From Palsa-513 sp050010595 (GTDB lineage: Bacteria; Actinomycetota; Thermoleophilia; Solirubrobacterales; Solirubrobacteraceae), in contig JBEKKS010000001.1 in the NCBI GenBank assembly GCA_050010595.1, positions 324,301 through 388,300 on the forward strand: 64,000 nucleotides of DNA. Reading direction: 5' to 3'. The notes below the pieces were generated by a model that made no database searches, was not told where the DNA came from, and worked only from the letters and a program-made list of their open reading frames with translations. A program made the position numbers and the translations under genes. Position 1 is the stretch's first letter; each line of letters begins with the position of its first letter. Below, piece after piece: positions 17,616 to 26,870 of the stretch.

Positions 17616-18064
17616 GACGCTCGCTCCTACCGCTCGCAGCCGCGCTCCTGCTCGCCTCGCCCGGCGTCGCGCTCGCGCACAAGCACATCGTCGCGCCTGG
17701 CGACCCAGGGTCGGCCCAGTACCAGGAGGACATCCCAACCGCGAGCGGCAGCCAGCCGGTGACGACGCTCAAGCCGACGAGCGCGCCGAGCGCCCCGACG
17801 CTGCCAGCAGCGGTCGTCAAGAAGCTCTCACATGACGGCGCAGCCGGCCGCGCAACCGTCTCGATCGCCCAGCAGACGGCGCCGCCGGAGCCGAAGCGCC
17901 AGACCACCGCTCACGCGCTCAGCTACCACGCCGCCGCGACGCTCAGCGTTCTGACTAGCTCGCTGCTCGGATCGGGCAGCGGCATGGGAGCGCTGTTGCC
18001 GATCGTCCTGTTCCTCGCGCTCGGCACCGTCGCCGTTCTCGCGCTCACCCGTCGCCGTCGCTAG
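17612..18064 (+). CDS. Small exported protein with C-terminal transmembrane anchor
   Basis: A 150-residue protein with a signal peptide (LLLASPGVALAH), a Pro/Thr/Ala-rich extracytoplasmic stretch, and a Gly/Ser patch followed by a hydrophobic helix (ALLPIVLFLALGTVAVLAL) and TRRRR at the very C-terminus. The Gly-rich patch, helix and Arg cluster resemble a sorting-type tail, but no LPXTG or PEP-CTERM motif is present. Its ATG overlaps the glycosidase stop (ATGA), and it is followed 3 bases later by the O-antigen ligase gene. It parallels the small protein at 4746, also coupled to a glycosidase. Function unknown. Confidence 0.65.
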   Translation: MRRSLLPLAAALLLASPGVALAHKHIVAPGDPGSAQYQEDIPTASGSQPVTTLKPTSAPSAPTLPAAVVKKLSHDGAAGRATVSIAQQTAPPEPKRQTTAHALSYHAAATLSVLTSSLLGSGSGMGALLPIVLFLALGTVAVLALTRRRR

Positions 18065-18067
18065 CCC

Positions 18068-20038
18068 TTGGAGCGGACCCTCAGCATCAGACAGCGTGCC
18101 CTCGTCGGCGAGCGTCTGCGGGTCGACCTCGGCGCCGCCTCGGCGTGGCTGCTCGCTGTCGCGTTCGTCACCTATCTCGGCGTGCGCGAGGGCGGCTATG
18201 ACACGGTCATCTTCAGCCAGGCGGCGATCGTCGCGTGGTGGCTGATTCTGCTTGTGCTCGCCGCCGGTCTCGTTCGCGTTCGCGTCACGCGCGCCGGCTG
18301 GATCGGCCTGGCGCTGCTGAGCGCCTATGCAGCCTGGACGACGCTCAGCCTGACGTGGACCGAGAGCAGCGAGGCGACGATCGTCGACGTCTCGCAGATG
18401 CTCCTCTACGTCGCGCTGCTGCTGCTCGTCCTGCTCGTCCAGGGCCGCACAGCTGTCCGCTACATGCTGCACGGGGCCGCGGTGGGAATCGTCGCGATCG
18501 CCGTCATCGCGCTGCTCTCGCGGCTTCACTTCCAGTGGTTCGCCGTGCCGGCGGTGAATCTCCTCGGCAGCGGAGCGATCAAACGCCTCTCCTACCCGAT
18601 CGAGTATTGGAACGCGCTCGCCGCGCTGATGGCGATCGGGATCCCCCTGCTGCTCTACTGCGCGAGCGGTGCGCGCACGCTCGTGGGCCGCGCGGCCGCG
18701 GCCGGCGCGGTGCCGCTACTCGCGCTCTGTGCGTTCCTGACGGCTTCGCGCGGCGGTGTAGTCGAGATCGCGGTCGGCCTCGTCGTGTTCCTCCTGCTCG
18801 CCCCCGACCGCCTCTCGAAGCTTGCGATGATCGCGATCACGGGCGCCGGCTCCGCGCTGCTGATCGGCGCCGCCGACCAGCGGAGCGCAGTCCGTGATGG
18901 CCAGCGCTCGACGCTCGCCGCCCACCAGGGCAACGAGCTCATCGCGATCGCGATCGTGGTCGTCTGCGCTGTCGCGCTGCTCGCGGGCGCCGCGGTGCTC
19001 GTCGAGCGCCACGTGCAGCGACCACGCCCGCTGGTCCTCTCGCGCCGGCGGATGACGATCGTGAGCAGCGCCGGCGCGCTGGTGATCCTCGTCGCGTTCC
19101 TCGGTGCCGGCGGCGGCGGCTTCCTGCAGCGCAAGTGGACCCAGTTCAAAACGCCGGGCGACGTGCAGACCTCAAGCGCGAACGCCTTCTCGCGGCTTCA
19201 GAGCAGCTCCGGTGAGGGGCGCTATCAGTTCTGGCAGGTTGCGGCCCATCAAGCTGCCGCCAAGCCGCTGACCGGAAGCGGCGCGAACACCTTCCAGTTC
19301 GTTTGGCTCAAGAACGGCAGCCCGGCGGACGGCTACGTGATCGACGCCCACTCGCTGTACATGCAAGCGCTCAGCGACCTCGGCTACCCGGGGCTCGTGC
19401 TGATCCTCGCCTTCGTGCTGTTCGTCCTCGCCTACGGCGTCTGGCGCGTGATCGCAAGCCGCGACAGCGCCGAGCGGCTCGCACTGGCCGCCGCGACCGC
19501 AAGCGCGCTCGCCTTCGCCTTCTCTGCCGCAATCGACTGGGTCTGGTTCATCCCGGTCCTGCCGCTCACGTTCTTCATCTGCGCCGGCGTCATCTTCGCA
19601 CGCTCGGATGAGGCAGCGATCAGGCCCACGCCGCGGGGAGTCCGCGTCGCGCTGCGCGTCGCAGTCGCCGCGATCGCGGTCGCAGCGATCATCGTGGTTG
19701 CGCTGCCGATGGCCGCCACCCAGCAGCTGCGGGCAAGCCAGTCGCAGGCCGGCGCCGGCAACCTCTCCACCGCACTAGCCGACGCGCACGAGTCGATCTC
19801 GCTGCAACCCTACGCCGCCGCCGGCTACCTACAGGAGGCGCTCGTCGAGGAGCAGGCGGGTAACGTCCAGACCGCCCTCGGCGATGCACAGCAGGCGCGC
19901 ACCCGCCAACCCGTCAACTGGCAGATCTGGTACGTCCTCGCGCGACTAGAAGCGCGCACAGGGCACGCGAACGCAGCTGTGGCTGATGAGCGCCACGCGC
20001 GCTGGCTCAACAAAGTGGACTTCCCGTCCTCGAGCTGA
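18068..20038 (+). CDS. O-antigen ligase/polymerase family membrane protein with TPR-like C-terminus
   Basis: A 656-residue polytopic membrane protein. It has the O-antigen ligase (Wzy_C/WaaL) layout: about ten or more membrane helices, then a large extracytoplasmic loop containing SSSGEGRYQFWQVAAHQAAAKPLTGSGANTF and DAHSLYMQALSDLGYPGL. After the last helices comes a C-terminal helical repeat region (ALADAHESISLQPYAAAG, ALGDAQQARTRQPVNWQIW, HANAAVADERHARW) with TPR character. It should polymerise or ligate lipid-linked repeat units outside the membrane. The TTG start at 18068 is 3 bases after the previous stop and has no ribosome-binding site, so coupling is likely. A second ligase-like gene is at 35277. 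Confidence 0.85.
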   Translation: MERTLSIRQRALVGERLRVDLGAASAWLLAVAFVTYLGVREGGYDTVIFSQAAIVAWWLILLVLAAGLVRVRVTRAGWIGLALLSAYAAWTTLSLTWTESSEATIVDVSQMLLYVALLLLVLLVQGRTAVRYMLHGAAVGIVAIAVIALLSRLHFQWFAVPAVNLLGSGAIKRLSYPIEYWNALAALMAIGIPLLLYCASGARTLVGRAAAAGAVPLLALCAFLTASRGGVVEIAVGLVVFLLLAPDRLSKLAMIAITGAGSALLIGAADQRSAVRDGQRSTLAAHQGNELIAIAIVVVCAVALLAGAAVLVERHVQRPRPLVLSRRRMTIVSSAGALVILVAFLGAGGGGFLQRKWTQFKTPGDVQTSSANAFSRLQSSSGEGRYQFWQVAAHQAAAKPLTGSGANTFQFVWLKNGSPADGYVIDAHSLYMQALSDLGYPGLVLILAFVLFVLAYGVWRVIASRDSAERLALAAATASALAFAFSAAIDWVWFIPVLPLTFFICAGVIFARSDEAAIRPTPRGVRVALRVAVAAIAVAAIIVVALPMAATQQLRASQSQAGAGNLSTALADAHESISLQPYAAAGYLQEALVEEQAGNVQTALGDAQQARTRQPVNWQIWYVLARLEARTGHANAAVADERHARWLNKVDFPSSS

Positions 20039-20039
20039 G

Positions 20040-20321
20040 ATGGCAGGCGAGCCCGACAGCTTCCGAGAAGAACTCGAGCCTGGCATCGAGCCGGAGGAGC
20101 GCGCCCGCTTGTGGGGCATCGTCGAGACGCTCGAAGCCGCCCGCCCGTTCCCGCGCGCCGCATTCCGCGCGGCACTGCGCCAGGCGCTGAGTGCCTTCGC
20201 CGGCACGCACGAGCGTCCCCCGATGCTCTGGGCCCGCGTGGCAGCGCTCACGCTCCCGGGCATCGTCCTGCTCGCGCTCGTTGCGGCCGGCATCGGCCAT
20301 TCCGGCCCGTTTGCGCCGTAG
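20040..20321 (+). CDS. Small single-pass membrane protein
   Basis: A 93-residue protein starting one base after the ligase stop. The N-terminal 60 residues are charged and helical (REELEPGIEPEERARLWGIVETLEAARPFPRAAFRAALRQAL), followed by one membrane helix (VAALTLPGIVLLALVAAGIG) and a short tail. The layout, with a cytoplasmic helix set before a single helix, resembles small anti-sigma-like or accessory proteins, but there is no zinc motif and no adjacent sigma factor. It is embedded in the polysaccharide operon. Function unknown. Confidence 0.6.
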   Translation: MAGEPDSFREELEPGIEPEERARLWGIVETLEAARPFPRAAFRAALRQALSAFAGTHERPPMLWARVAALTLPGIVLLALVAAGIGHSGPFAP

Positions 20322-20330
20322 CGAGATTCG

Positions 20331-21473
20331 ATGCGCCCCCGCGTAGTCTTCGTCGACCACGTTGCGCGTCTGTCGGGTGGCGAGATCGCGCTGCTGCGTG
20401 TCCTCCCGGCGCTCGCCGAGCACTGCGACGTGCACGTCATCCTCGCCGAGGATGGGCCGCTCGTCGCGCGCCTGCAAGAGCGTGGCGTCGCGGTCGAGGT
20501 ACTCGCGATGCCCGCGCGCCTGCGCGACGTGCGTCGCGACGCCACGCGCCTCTCGCGGATCGATCCGCGGGCGCTCGCAGCTCTACCGGCCTATGTCATG
20601 CGCCTGCGCCGGCGGCTGCGATCGCTCGACGCGGACCTCGTGCAGACGAACTCACTCAAGGCCGCGCTCTACGGTGGGCTCGCTGGACACCTCGCCCGGA
20701 TACCGGTGATCTGGCACATTCGCGACCGGATCGCCGACGACTACCTTCCGCGCGCGACGGTGCTGCTAGTGCGCGGCGCCGCGCGAGTGGTGCCCATCGC
20801 AATCGTCGCCAACTCCGCTGCAACTGCGGCGACGCTTCCGTCGCGCCGGCCGCTCCGGGTTATCGCCGACAGCGCCGAGCCACCGCCCGATCGCGGGCGC
20901 CGCCAATCTGGACCGTTCACCGTCGGCGTCCTCGGTCGAATCACTCCTTGGAAGGGACAGCACGTCTTTCTCGAGGCGTTCGCAGCTGCGTTCGCGGGCA
21001 GCGACGTTCGCGGGCACGTGATCGGGAGCGCGATGTTCGGCGAGGAATCCCAGCTCGGCGAGTTGCAGCGTCAGGCGCAAGCGCTTGGGATCGCCGAGCA
21101 GATCGAGTTTCGCGGCTTCCGCGAGGACACCTGGGCAGAGCTCGCGCAACTCGACATCCTCGTTCACTGCTCGACCGTCGCCGAGCCTTTCGGCCAGGTC
21201 GTACTCGAGGGAATGGCAGCCGGCGTCGCGGTGATCGCCGCCCGCGCGGGCGGGCCGGCAGAGCTGATCACTGCGGGCAAAGACGGACTGCTGACGACGC
21301 CCGGCGACGCCAGCGCTCTAGCTCGCGCGCTGACGCAGCTGCACGACGATCCGAAACTACGCGCGCGTCTCGCCGCCGCAGCGAGGGAGCGCGCCGCCGC
21401 GTTCACGCCGCAGCGCGCTGCAGCAGCGCTCGGCGCGCTCTACGGCGAGCTGCTCGCGCGCAACGGGAGCTGA
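20331..21473 (+). CDS. Glycosyltransferase family 4
   Basis: A 380-residue GT-B fold enzyme. The N-terminal acceptor domain has the GG loop (DHVARLSGGEIALLRVL). The C-terminal nucleotide-sugar domain begins FTVGVLGRITPWKGQHVFLEAF and contains the EX7E motif EPFGQVVLE and GGPAELI. It should add one sugar to the lipid-linked repeat unit on the cytoplasmic face. It is part of the plus-strand operon starting at 16134, 9 bases after the small membrane protein gene. Donor and acceptor cannot be told from sequence. Confidence 0.9.
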   Translation: MRPRVVFVDHVARLSGGEIALLRVLPALAEHCDVHVILAEDGPLVARLQERGVAVEVLAMPARLRDVRRDATRLSRIDPRALAALPAYVMRLRRRLRSLDADLVQTNSLKAALYGGLAGHLARIPVIWHIRDRIADDYLPRATVLLVRGAARVVPIAIVANSAATAATLPSRRPLRVIADSAEPPPDRGRRQSGPFTVGVLGRITPWKGQHVFLEAFAAAFAGSDVRGHVIGSAMFGEESQLGELQRQAQALGIAEQIEFRGFREDTWAELAQLDILVHCSTVAEPFGQVVLEGMAAGVAVIAARAGGPAELITAGKDGLLTTPGDASALARALTQLHDDPKLRARLAAAARERAAAFTPQRAAAALGALYGELLARNGS

Positions 21474-21524
21474 GCGCGCGCGGCACAGCGCGCTCCGACC
21501 GCCGCGTCCACGATCCTGCCGCTC

Positions 21525-22829
21525 ATGGCGCTGCGCGTGCTCACGATCTACCACGCGGGACGCGACCCGCAGCATCGCGAGCGCGAGCGAGCGCTCAGCG
21601 CCGCCGGCGTCGAGCTGACGCTTGTCGTGCCGCAAGCATGGCCTGAGGCCGGCGCCGACCGCGACCTCACACCGGAGTCGTTCACAACGATCGAGCTGTC
21701 GATCAACCGCCCGGGCGACGTCAACCGCCACACGTATGCGGACCGTAAGGGCCTGCGACGCCTACTCGAGGAGCTCGCCCCAGACGTGCTCGACATCCAC
21801 GAGGAGCCCTACAGCCTCGTCGCGCGACAGTGGCTCTCGCTGGCCGCTAGCGAGATCCCGGTTGTGATGTACACCGGGCAGAACATCGACAAGCGCTACC
21901 CACCGCCTTTCGCTAGCTATGAGCGCACCGCCCTCGGCCGCGCGAGCGGGCTCTACCCGTGCTGCAACCAGGCGGCGGCCGTCGCGCGTGGCAAGGGCTT
22001 CGCCGGTGTCGTCAGCGTCCTACCGCTCGGCTATGACCCGGCAGTCTTCAGGCCGGGCGAGCAAACGCTGGAAAGCGATGAGCTCACGCTGATGCTCGCC
22101 GGGCGCTTCGTCCCGGAGAAGGGCATCATCGACGCCGTGCGCGTGCTCGCGCGCGTGAACGCATCGCGCCCGGCGCGGCTCGTGCTCGTCGGCGAGGGGC
22201 CGATGGCCGAGCCCGCGCGCCGCGTTGCCGCCTCGCTCGGCGTCGGCGACCGTCTCTCGCTAACCGCTTGGCAGCCCGAAGCGGAGCTCGCCGAGCTTTA
22301 TCGCTCAGCCCACGTGCTCCTGATCCCGAGCAGCGCAACGCACACCTGGGTCGAGCAGTTCGGCCGCGTGATCACCGAGGCCCAGGCGTGCGGCGCCGTC
22401 GTCGCCGGGTACGCGAGCGGCGCGATCCCGGAGGTCGCGGGCGACGCTGGGCTGCTAGTCACTACAGGGGCCGCGGAGGAACTCGCGACCGCGGTCGTCA
22501 CGCTGCTCGCGGACCCCGACGAGTGGGTGCGACGGCGCCGGCTCGGCCGCGGCCAGGCCGCGCCGCGCACCTGGGCCGCTGTAGCGGACGGCCACCGCGC
22601 GCTCTACGAGGCGGTCCAGGATCGGCCCGGCCGCCTCACGCTGCCGCGCTCGCCGCGCGCCCGCCGCGCGCTCGCCGTCAGCGAGTTCGGCGCGCCCGCC
22701 GAGGCCCTCGGCGGGCGCAGACCGTTCGCGTTGCCGCTGCTGCGCCGCGGCGGCCGCCTCTCGCGCGCCGTCGGCGCGCTGATCGACGCGGGCGCGACGG
22801 CACGCGCAATACTTCGGCCGCCCAGATGA
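21525..22829 (+). CDS. Glycosyltransferase family 4
   Basis: A 434-residue GT-B enzyme. The N-terminus is LTIYHAGRDPQHRERERALSAAGVELTLVVP. The C-terminal domain has MLAGRFVPEKGIIDAVRVLARV and the EX7E motif EQFGRVITE, and a basic C-terminal tail of about 80 residues (PRSPRARRALAVSEF onward) extends beyond the usual length. The extra tail may bind the membrane. Its TGA overlaps the ATG of the next GT2 gene. It should act as one of the sugar-adding enzymes of the repeat unit. Confidence 0.88.
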   Translation: MALRVLTIYHAGRDPQHRERERALSAAGVELTLVVPQAWPEAGADRDLTPESFTTIELSINRPGDVNRHTYADRKGLRRLLEELAPDVLDIHEEPYSLVARQWLSLAASEIPVVMYTGQNIDKRYPPPFASYERTALGRASGLYPCCNQAAAVARGKGFAGVVSVLPLGYDPAVFRPGEQTLESDELTLMLAGRFVPEKGIIDAVRVLARVNASRPARLVLVGEGPMAEPARRVAASLGVGDRLSLTAWQPEAELAELYRSAHVLLIPSSATHTWVEQFGRVITEAQACGAVVAGYASGAIPEVAGDAGLLVTTGAAEELATAVVTLLADPDEWVRRRRLGRGQAAPRTWAAVADGHRALYEAVQDRPGRLTLPRSPRARRALAVSEFGAPAEALGGRRPFALPLLRRGGRLSRAVGALIDAGATARAILRPPR

Positions 22830-23818
22830 CGAATGCGAGCGAGCAAACAGGCATCGCCGTCGTGGTGCCGCTCCACAACGGCGCGGCGTTCATCGAGAGG
22901 ACGCTTGACTCGCTTCAGGCGCAGACGCACGCCGTGCCCGAGGTGATCGTCGTCGACGACGGCTCGACCGACGACGGTGCCGCGCGTGCGCGGCGCCACC
23001 CGCTCGGTCCCCGCATCATCGAGCAGCAGAACGCCGGCGTTGCGGCCGCGCGCAACCGCGGCGCCCTCGCCGCCTCGCAGCCCTTCCTCGCCTTCCTTGA
23101 TCAGGACGACCTCTGGCTGCCCTGGCGACACGAGCGCCTGGCCGCCTTTCTCGCGAGCAAGCCCGACTGCCGAGCGCTCGCGACCACCGAACGCGGCTTC
23201 TTCTACGACTCTGACCGCAGCGAGCTCGAGGCCGCGGGGGATCACCTGCACGAAGGCGCGGTGGCGGTCCAGAGCGAAACCACGTGGCAGGAGCAGCTCG
23301 CCGCGCCAGCGCCCGGCACGGTGCCCGCCGTGACACGCCTCGTCGGCACCGCCGACCTGCTGGCGGCGACGATCGCCGTCTCGACTTCCTACGTGTTCGA
23401 ACGCGAACTCTTCTTCGCCAGCGGCGGCTTCGTCTCGCTCGCCCGCTCGATCGACGACTACCTCACGCTGCTCAACATCTCACGCCTGACGAGCATCCCC
23501 CAGCTCGACGAGCCCTCGGTGCTCTACCGCATCCACCCGAGCTCGACGGCGATGACAACCGACTGGGCAACCCCGCTGCTCGCAAGCCACGTCCTCGTCC
23601 GCTTCGGCGGCAACCTCATCCCGCCCGGGCACGCGCGCGACATCGAGCACGTCGGGCCACTCGGCTTGTTCGCACGCCACTGGCTGCTCGAGCTCGCACG
23701 CTCGCACCGACTGCTCGACGCGCTGGCGCTTGCGCGGCTGCTCTGTACCTCGCGCCGGGAGTGGGTGGGCGTCTCGTGGGCCTTGACCAAGGCCGCTGTG
23801 CACGCCCGGCTCGGCTGA
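22826..23818 (+). CDS. Glycosyltransferase family 2
   Basis: About 330 residues, starting at the ATG that overlaps the previous stop (ATGA). The GT-A core is clear: VVVPLHNGAAFIERTLDSLQAQ, VIVVDDGSTDDGAARARR, NAGVAAARNRG and the metal-binding FLDQDDLWLP. A C-terminal helical region follows. The open frame extends upstream through the end of the preceding gene, but that part is the shadow of the GT4. It should be an inverting transferase adding a sugar during repeat-unit assembly. Confidence 0.9.
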   Translation: MTNASEQTGIAVVVPLHNGAAFIERTLDSLQAQTHAVPEVIVVDDGSTDDGAARARRHPLGPRIIEQQNAGVAAARNRGALAASQPFLAFLDQDDLWLPWRHERLAAFLASKPDCRALATTERGFFYDSDRSELEAAGDHLHEGAVAVQSETTWQEQLAAPAPGTVPAVTRLVGTADLLAATIAVSTSYVFERELFFASGGFVSLARSIDDYLTLLNISRLTSIPQLDEPSVLYRIHPSSTAMTTDWATPLLASHVLVRFGGNLIPPGHARDIEHVGPLGLFARHWLLELARSHRLLDALALARLLCTSRREWVGVSWALTKAAVHARLG

Positions 23819-23819
23819 C

Positions 23820-24815
23820 GTGGAGGTCTGGCTCGCATCCGTCTCTCCCGACGGGTCCTCCCCGGCCGTCGCTTCGTTCGAGCAGCTCGCACGCGATGCA
23901 CGCAGCACGCGCCACAAGCTTGCCGACTCGCCTGAGCGCGCCGACCTCATCCTCTTCGTCGACGCCCACCTGTTCCCTCGCGATCCCGGACAGCGGGCGC
24001 TGTTGACCCGTCAGACGCTGCTGGACGCCCATCGCTCCAAGTGCCTCGTCTACGACGAGCGCGACGACCCGTGGCTCACCTGGCCCGGGCTTTACGTGAG
24101 CATGCCCGCACGCGCATTCGTGCCGGAGTACCAGGCAGCGTGGGGCTATTACGCGACGCCGGCGGCGAGCGCTGAGGCGGGGCCGGAGCCGGACCTCTTG
24201 TTCTCGTTCGTCGGCTCGCCGAGCCACCGCGCGCGCCGCGGCGTTTACTCGCTGCGCGACGCGCGCGCCGTCGTCGAGCGCATCGACGGCTTCACTTTCT
24301 ACGACGAGAGCTCCGTGGACTTCGAGCAACGGCGCAAGCATTACCGCGACGTCCTGCTGCGATCCAAGTTCGTGCTCTGTCCGCGCGGCAAGGGCACCTC
24401 CTCGATCCGCCTGTATGAGACGCTCGCCGCAGGTCGCGTGCCGGTGATCATCGCCGACGAGTGGGTGGCGCCGCGCGGGCCCGACTGGGAGTCCTTCGCA
24501 CTGCGCTGGCCCGAGCATGATGTCGCGGCGCTGCCGCGGGTGCTGGCCGAGCGCGAGGACGACTACGAGCGGATGGCGGCAGCGACCCGCAACGCGTTTG
24601 CCAGCTGGTTCGCTCCCGAACGTGCCTGGGATCGACTGATCGACGCGTGCCAGCCGCTGCTCGAACGGGACGCGCCGACCCGCTTCCCTCGTCGCGGCAT
24701 CCGCGGCCGTCGCTACCTCGAGGTGCGCGTCCGGCGCGCTCGCGACGTTGCGATCCCGCGGGCGCGCGGCGCCGCCCGCCAGCTCCTGCGTCGTTTAGGC
24801 AGACGACCTGCCTAG
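23820..24815 (+). CDS. Exostosin-like glycosyltransferase (GT47-type)
   Basis: About 331 residues from a GTG at 23820, one base after the previous stop. The exostosin-like core is seen in ADLILFVDAH near the start, LLFSFVGSPSHRARRGVYSLR, RRKHYRDVLLRSKFVLCPRGKGTSSIRLYETLAAGRVPVIIAD, and DVAALPRVLAEREDDYERMAAATRNAF. A basic C-terminal tail follows. Exostosin-type transferases are inverting GT-B enzymes best known for glucuronic acid or galactose transfer; bacterial members occur in polysaccharide loci. It is the last gene of the plus-strand operon and converges on the next gene with a 4-base overlap. Confidence 0.82.
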   Translation: MEVWLASVSPDGSSPAVASFEQLARDARSTRHKLADSPERADLILFVDAHLFPRDPGQRALLTRQTLLDAHRSKCLVYDERDDPWLTWPGLYVSMPARAFVPEYQAAWGYYATPAASAEAGPEPDLLFSFVGSPSHRARRGVYSLRDARAVVERIDGFTFYDESSVDFEQRRKHYRDVLLRSKFVLCPRGKGTSSIRLYETLAAGRVPVIIADEWVAPRGPDWESFALRWPEHDVAALPRVLAEREDDYERMAAATRNAFASWFAPERAWDRLIDACQPLLERDAPTRFPRRGIRGRRYLEVRVRRARDVAIPRARGAARQLLRRLGRRPA

Positions 24816-25702
24816 CCGGTCACTCGTTCGGGCAGCCTGACCACGCGCAACCATGTGGGACCACCGACGACCGGCGGACGGCGGCGCAGCGGCGTGCCGA
24901 GGGTCGTGCGCCACGGGTGGCGGCGTCGCTCGAGCCACTCGTCGATCGCGTGATTCCAAGCAAAGTCCCCAGCGTGGCCGGAGGAGATGCCCTTACGGCG
25001 CATCGCCTCCTCCGAGCGGTCCCAGGAGAAGTGCCAAATCGCGTCGGACCCCGAGACCCGCTCATCGATCACCGTGTCCGGCTCGTAGGCCGGATCGGTG
25101 TTGTGGCGCCCGAAGTCGACCCGCCAGGCAGACCCCTCGCACTGGCGTGCAAGGCCCAGCTGCGTGCCGGCACGTACCGCGACCGGCCCGGGAAACGTCG
25201 CCGAGATGCCCCATAGGCGTCGGCAGCGCTCGAGATAGCGGTCTCCGCTCAGATGGCCGTAGATCCAGCGCGCTGGATATAGAAGCGCGTCGCGGCCGGC
25301 GTCTTGCGCGCGCTGTAGCGATGCGACGAAGCGCTCCGGGTTCCCGAGCACCTCGTCGGTGTCGAGCTGAAGCACCCAGTCGACGTCATCGAGCGCAGCG
25401 ATCCCCGCGCGGCGCTGGCGCGTGTCCAGCTCGAGCGAGCCGACCGAAGCCTCGTGGAAGCTGCCGCCGAGCCACTGCACCTTGCCAGCGCGGTCGACGC
25501 CGTCGATCAGCGTGCGGCACGTGTCGAGCGCGAGCGGGTGCCCGTTCCAGCCGATCCCGTCCTCGTCGTAGACGGCGACAATGCGCTCCACGATGTCGTA
25601 GTAAGAGGCGAGGCTGCGCTCGAGATGCGCCGGATCACCGATCAGGACGTAGGCGCCGAGCCGTAGGCCGGAGGCAGCTGTGTCGGCTGGGGCGCCTGGC
25701 AT
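24812..25702 (-). CDS. Glycosyltransferase family 2-like protein
   Basis: A 296-residue GT-A-type protein. It opens LRLGAYVLIGDPAHLERSLASYYDIVERIVAVYDEDG, carries the metal-binding DxD as LQLDTDEVL, and has a C-terminal HNTDPAYEPDTVIDERVSGSDAIWHFSWDRSEEAMRRK region typical of GT92/GT2-like enzymes that read 'mutual gaze' substrates. It stands alone on the minus strand between two plus-strand groups, with a 4-base tail-to-tail overlap with the exostosin gene. It is likely another repeat-unit transferase. Confidence 0.8.
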   Translation of the reverse strand: MPGAPADTAASGLRLGAYVLIGDPAHLERSLASYYDIVERIVAVYDEDGIGWNGHPLALDTCRTLIDGVDRAGKVQWLGGSFHEASVGSLELDTRQRRAGIAALDDVDWVLQLDTDEVLGNPERFVASLQRAQDAGRDALLYPARWIYGHLSGDRYLERCRRLWGISATFPGPVAVRAGTQLGLARQCEGSAWRVDFGRHNTDPAYEPDTVIDERVSGSDAIWHFSWDRSEEAMRRKGISSGHAGDFAWNHAIDEWLERRRHPWRTTLGTPLRRRPPVVGGPTWLRVVRLPERVTG

Positions 25703-25754
25703 CTTCTGACCAGACGATAGCGTCAGCCACGCCTGCTGCTAGGGTCGCGCTCCG

Positions 25755-26870
25755 ATGGCGGCTCGCATCGCGATCCTTCGGGGTGAGGCACTGAACCCGT
25801 TCGAGCTGCAGAGCTACGCGCCACTGCGCGACTCCTACGAGCTCGTCGCGATCGGCGCACGCGGCGGCGCCTACGACCTCACCGGCCTGCAGGTGCCGCT
25901 CGCGAGCCTGCCCCCGGTCGGCAGTGGCCGCCTCGCGCGACGCCTTCTGGGGGATCGCTCGGCGCGCCTGCGGGGCCTCGCGGCTGCCCTGTCGGGCTGC
26001 GAGCTCGTCCATTCCGCTGAAACCTTCCTACCGATCTCCGAGCAGGCCGCAGAGCTGAAGCCCGCCCACGGCTTCAAGCTCGTCCTCACCTGTTGGGAGA
26101 ACATCCCCTTCCTGCACGACGACAACCCGCTCCTGTCGGCGCGCAAGCGGCTCGTGCGCGAGGCAACCGATCTGTTCGTCGCTGTAACGCAAGGCGCCCG
26201 CGACGCGCTGCTGCTCGAGGGCGTGGCGCCCGACCGGATTGTCGTCCAGCCGGTCGGCGTCGACCGCGCGACATTCCATGAGCAGGCAGCCGACGCGACC
26301 CTGCGCGGCGGCTGGGAGCTGGCGGACGGCTCGCAAACGGTCCTCTACTGTGGGCGCCTGATCAGGGAAAAGGGCGTGCTCGACCTGCTGCGCGCCCTCG
26401 CCTCGGTCCCACAGACGGCGCTGATCATCGTCGGCCAGGGGCCCGAGCGGGCGCGGCTCGAGCTTGCCGCAAGCGCCTGCGGCCTCGCCGATCGCGTGCG
26501 CTTCATTGGATCGGCCGCCTACGGCGAGCTGCCGCGCTTCTACGCGTCGGTCGACGCGTTCTGCCTGCCTTCGGTGCCGACTCCCTACTGGCAGGAGCAG
26601 TTCGGGATGGTGCTGGTCGAGGCTATGGCATGCGGCAGGCCCGTGGTGACGACGGCAAGCGGCTCGATTCCCGAGGTTGTCGGGGAGGCGGCGGTAGTCG
26701 TCCCGCCCTACTCGCCCGACGCGCTCGCGGCCGCGCTGAGCGACCTACTCGCGGACCGCGGCAGGCAAGCGGCGCTCGCGGCGAGCGGCTTGGCGCGCGT
26801 CGCTGAGCGCTACGACGCCACGCGCGTGTCCGCGGCGCTCGGCGATATCTACGCGCGGCTGCTGCGTTGA
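25755..26870 (+). CDS. Glycosyltransferase family 4
   Basis: A 371-residue GT-B enzyme with a well-conserved C-terminal half: VLYCGRLIREKGVLDLLRALA, LIIVGQGPERARLE, RVRFIGSAAYGELPRFYASVDAFCLPS, and the EX7E motif EQFGMVLVE followed by AMACGRPVVTTASGSIPEVVG. It should transfer a sugar from a nucleotide donor with retention of configuration. Its TGA overlaps the TTG start of the GT2 gene behind it, so the two form a translationally coupled pair separate from the large operons. Confidence 0.92.
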   Translation: MAARIAILRGEALNPFELQSYAPLRDSYELVAIGARGGAYDLTGLQVPLASLPPVGSGRLARRLLGDRSARLRGLAAALSGCELVHSAETFLPISEQAAELKPAHGFKLVLTCWENIPFLHDDNPLLSARKRLVREATDLFVAVTQGARDALLLEGVAPDRIVVQPVGVDRATFHEQAADATLRGGWELADGSQTVLYCGRLIREKGVLDLLRALASVPQTALIIVGQGPERARLELAASACGLADRVRFIGSAAYGELPRFYASVDAFCLPSVPTPYWQEQFGMVLVEAMACGRPVVTTASGSIPEVVGEAAVVVPPYSPDALAAALSDLLADRGRQAALAASGLARVAERYDATRVSAALGDIYARLLR

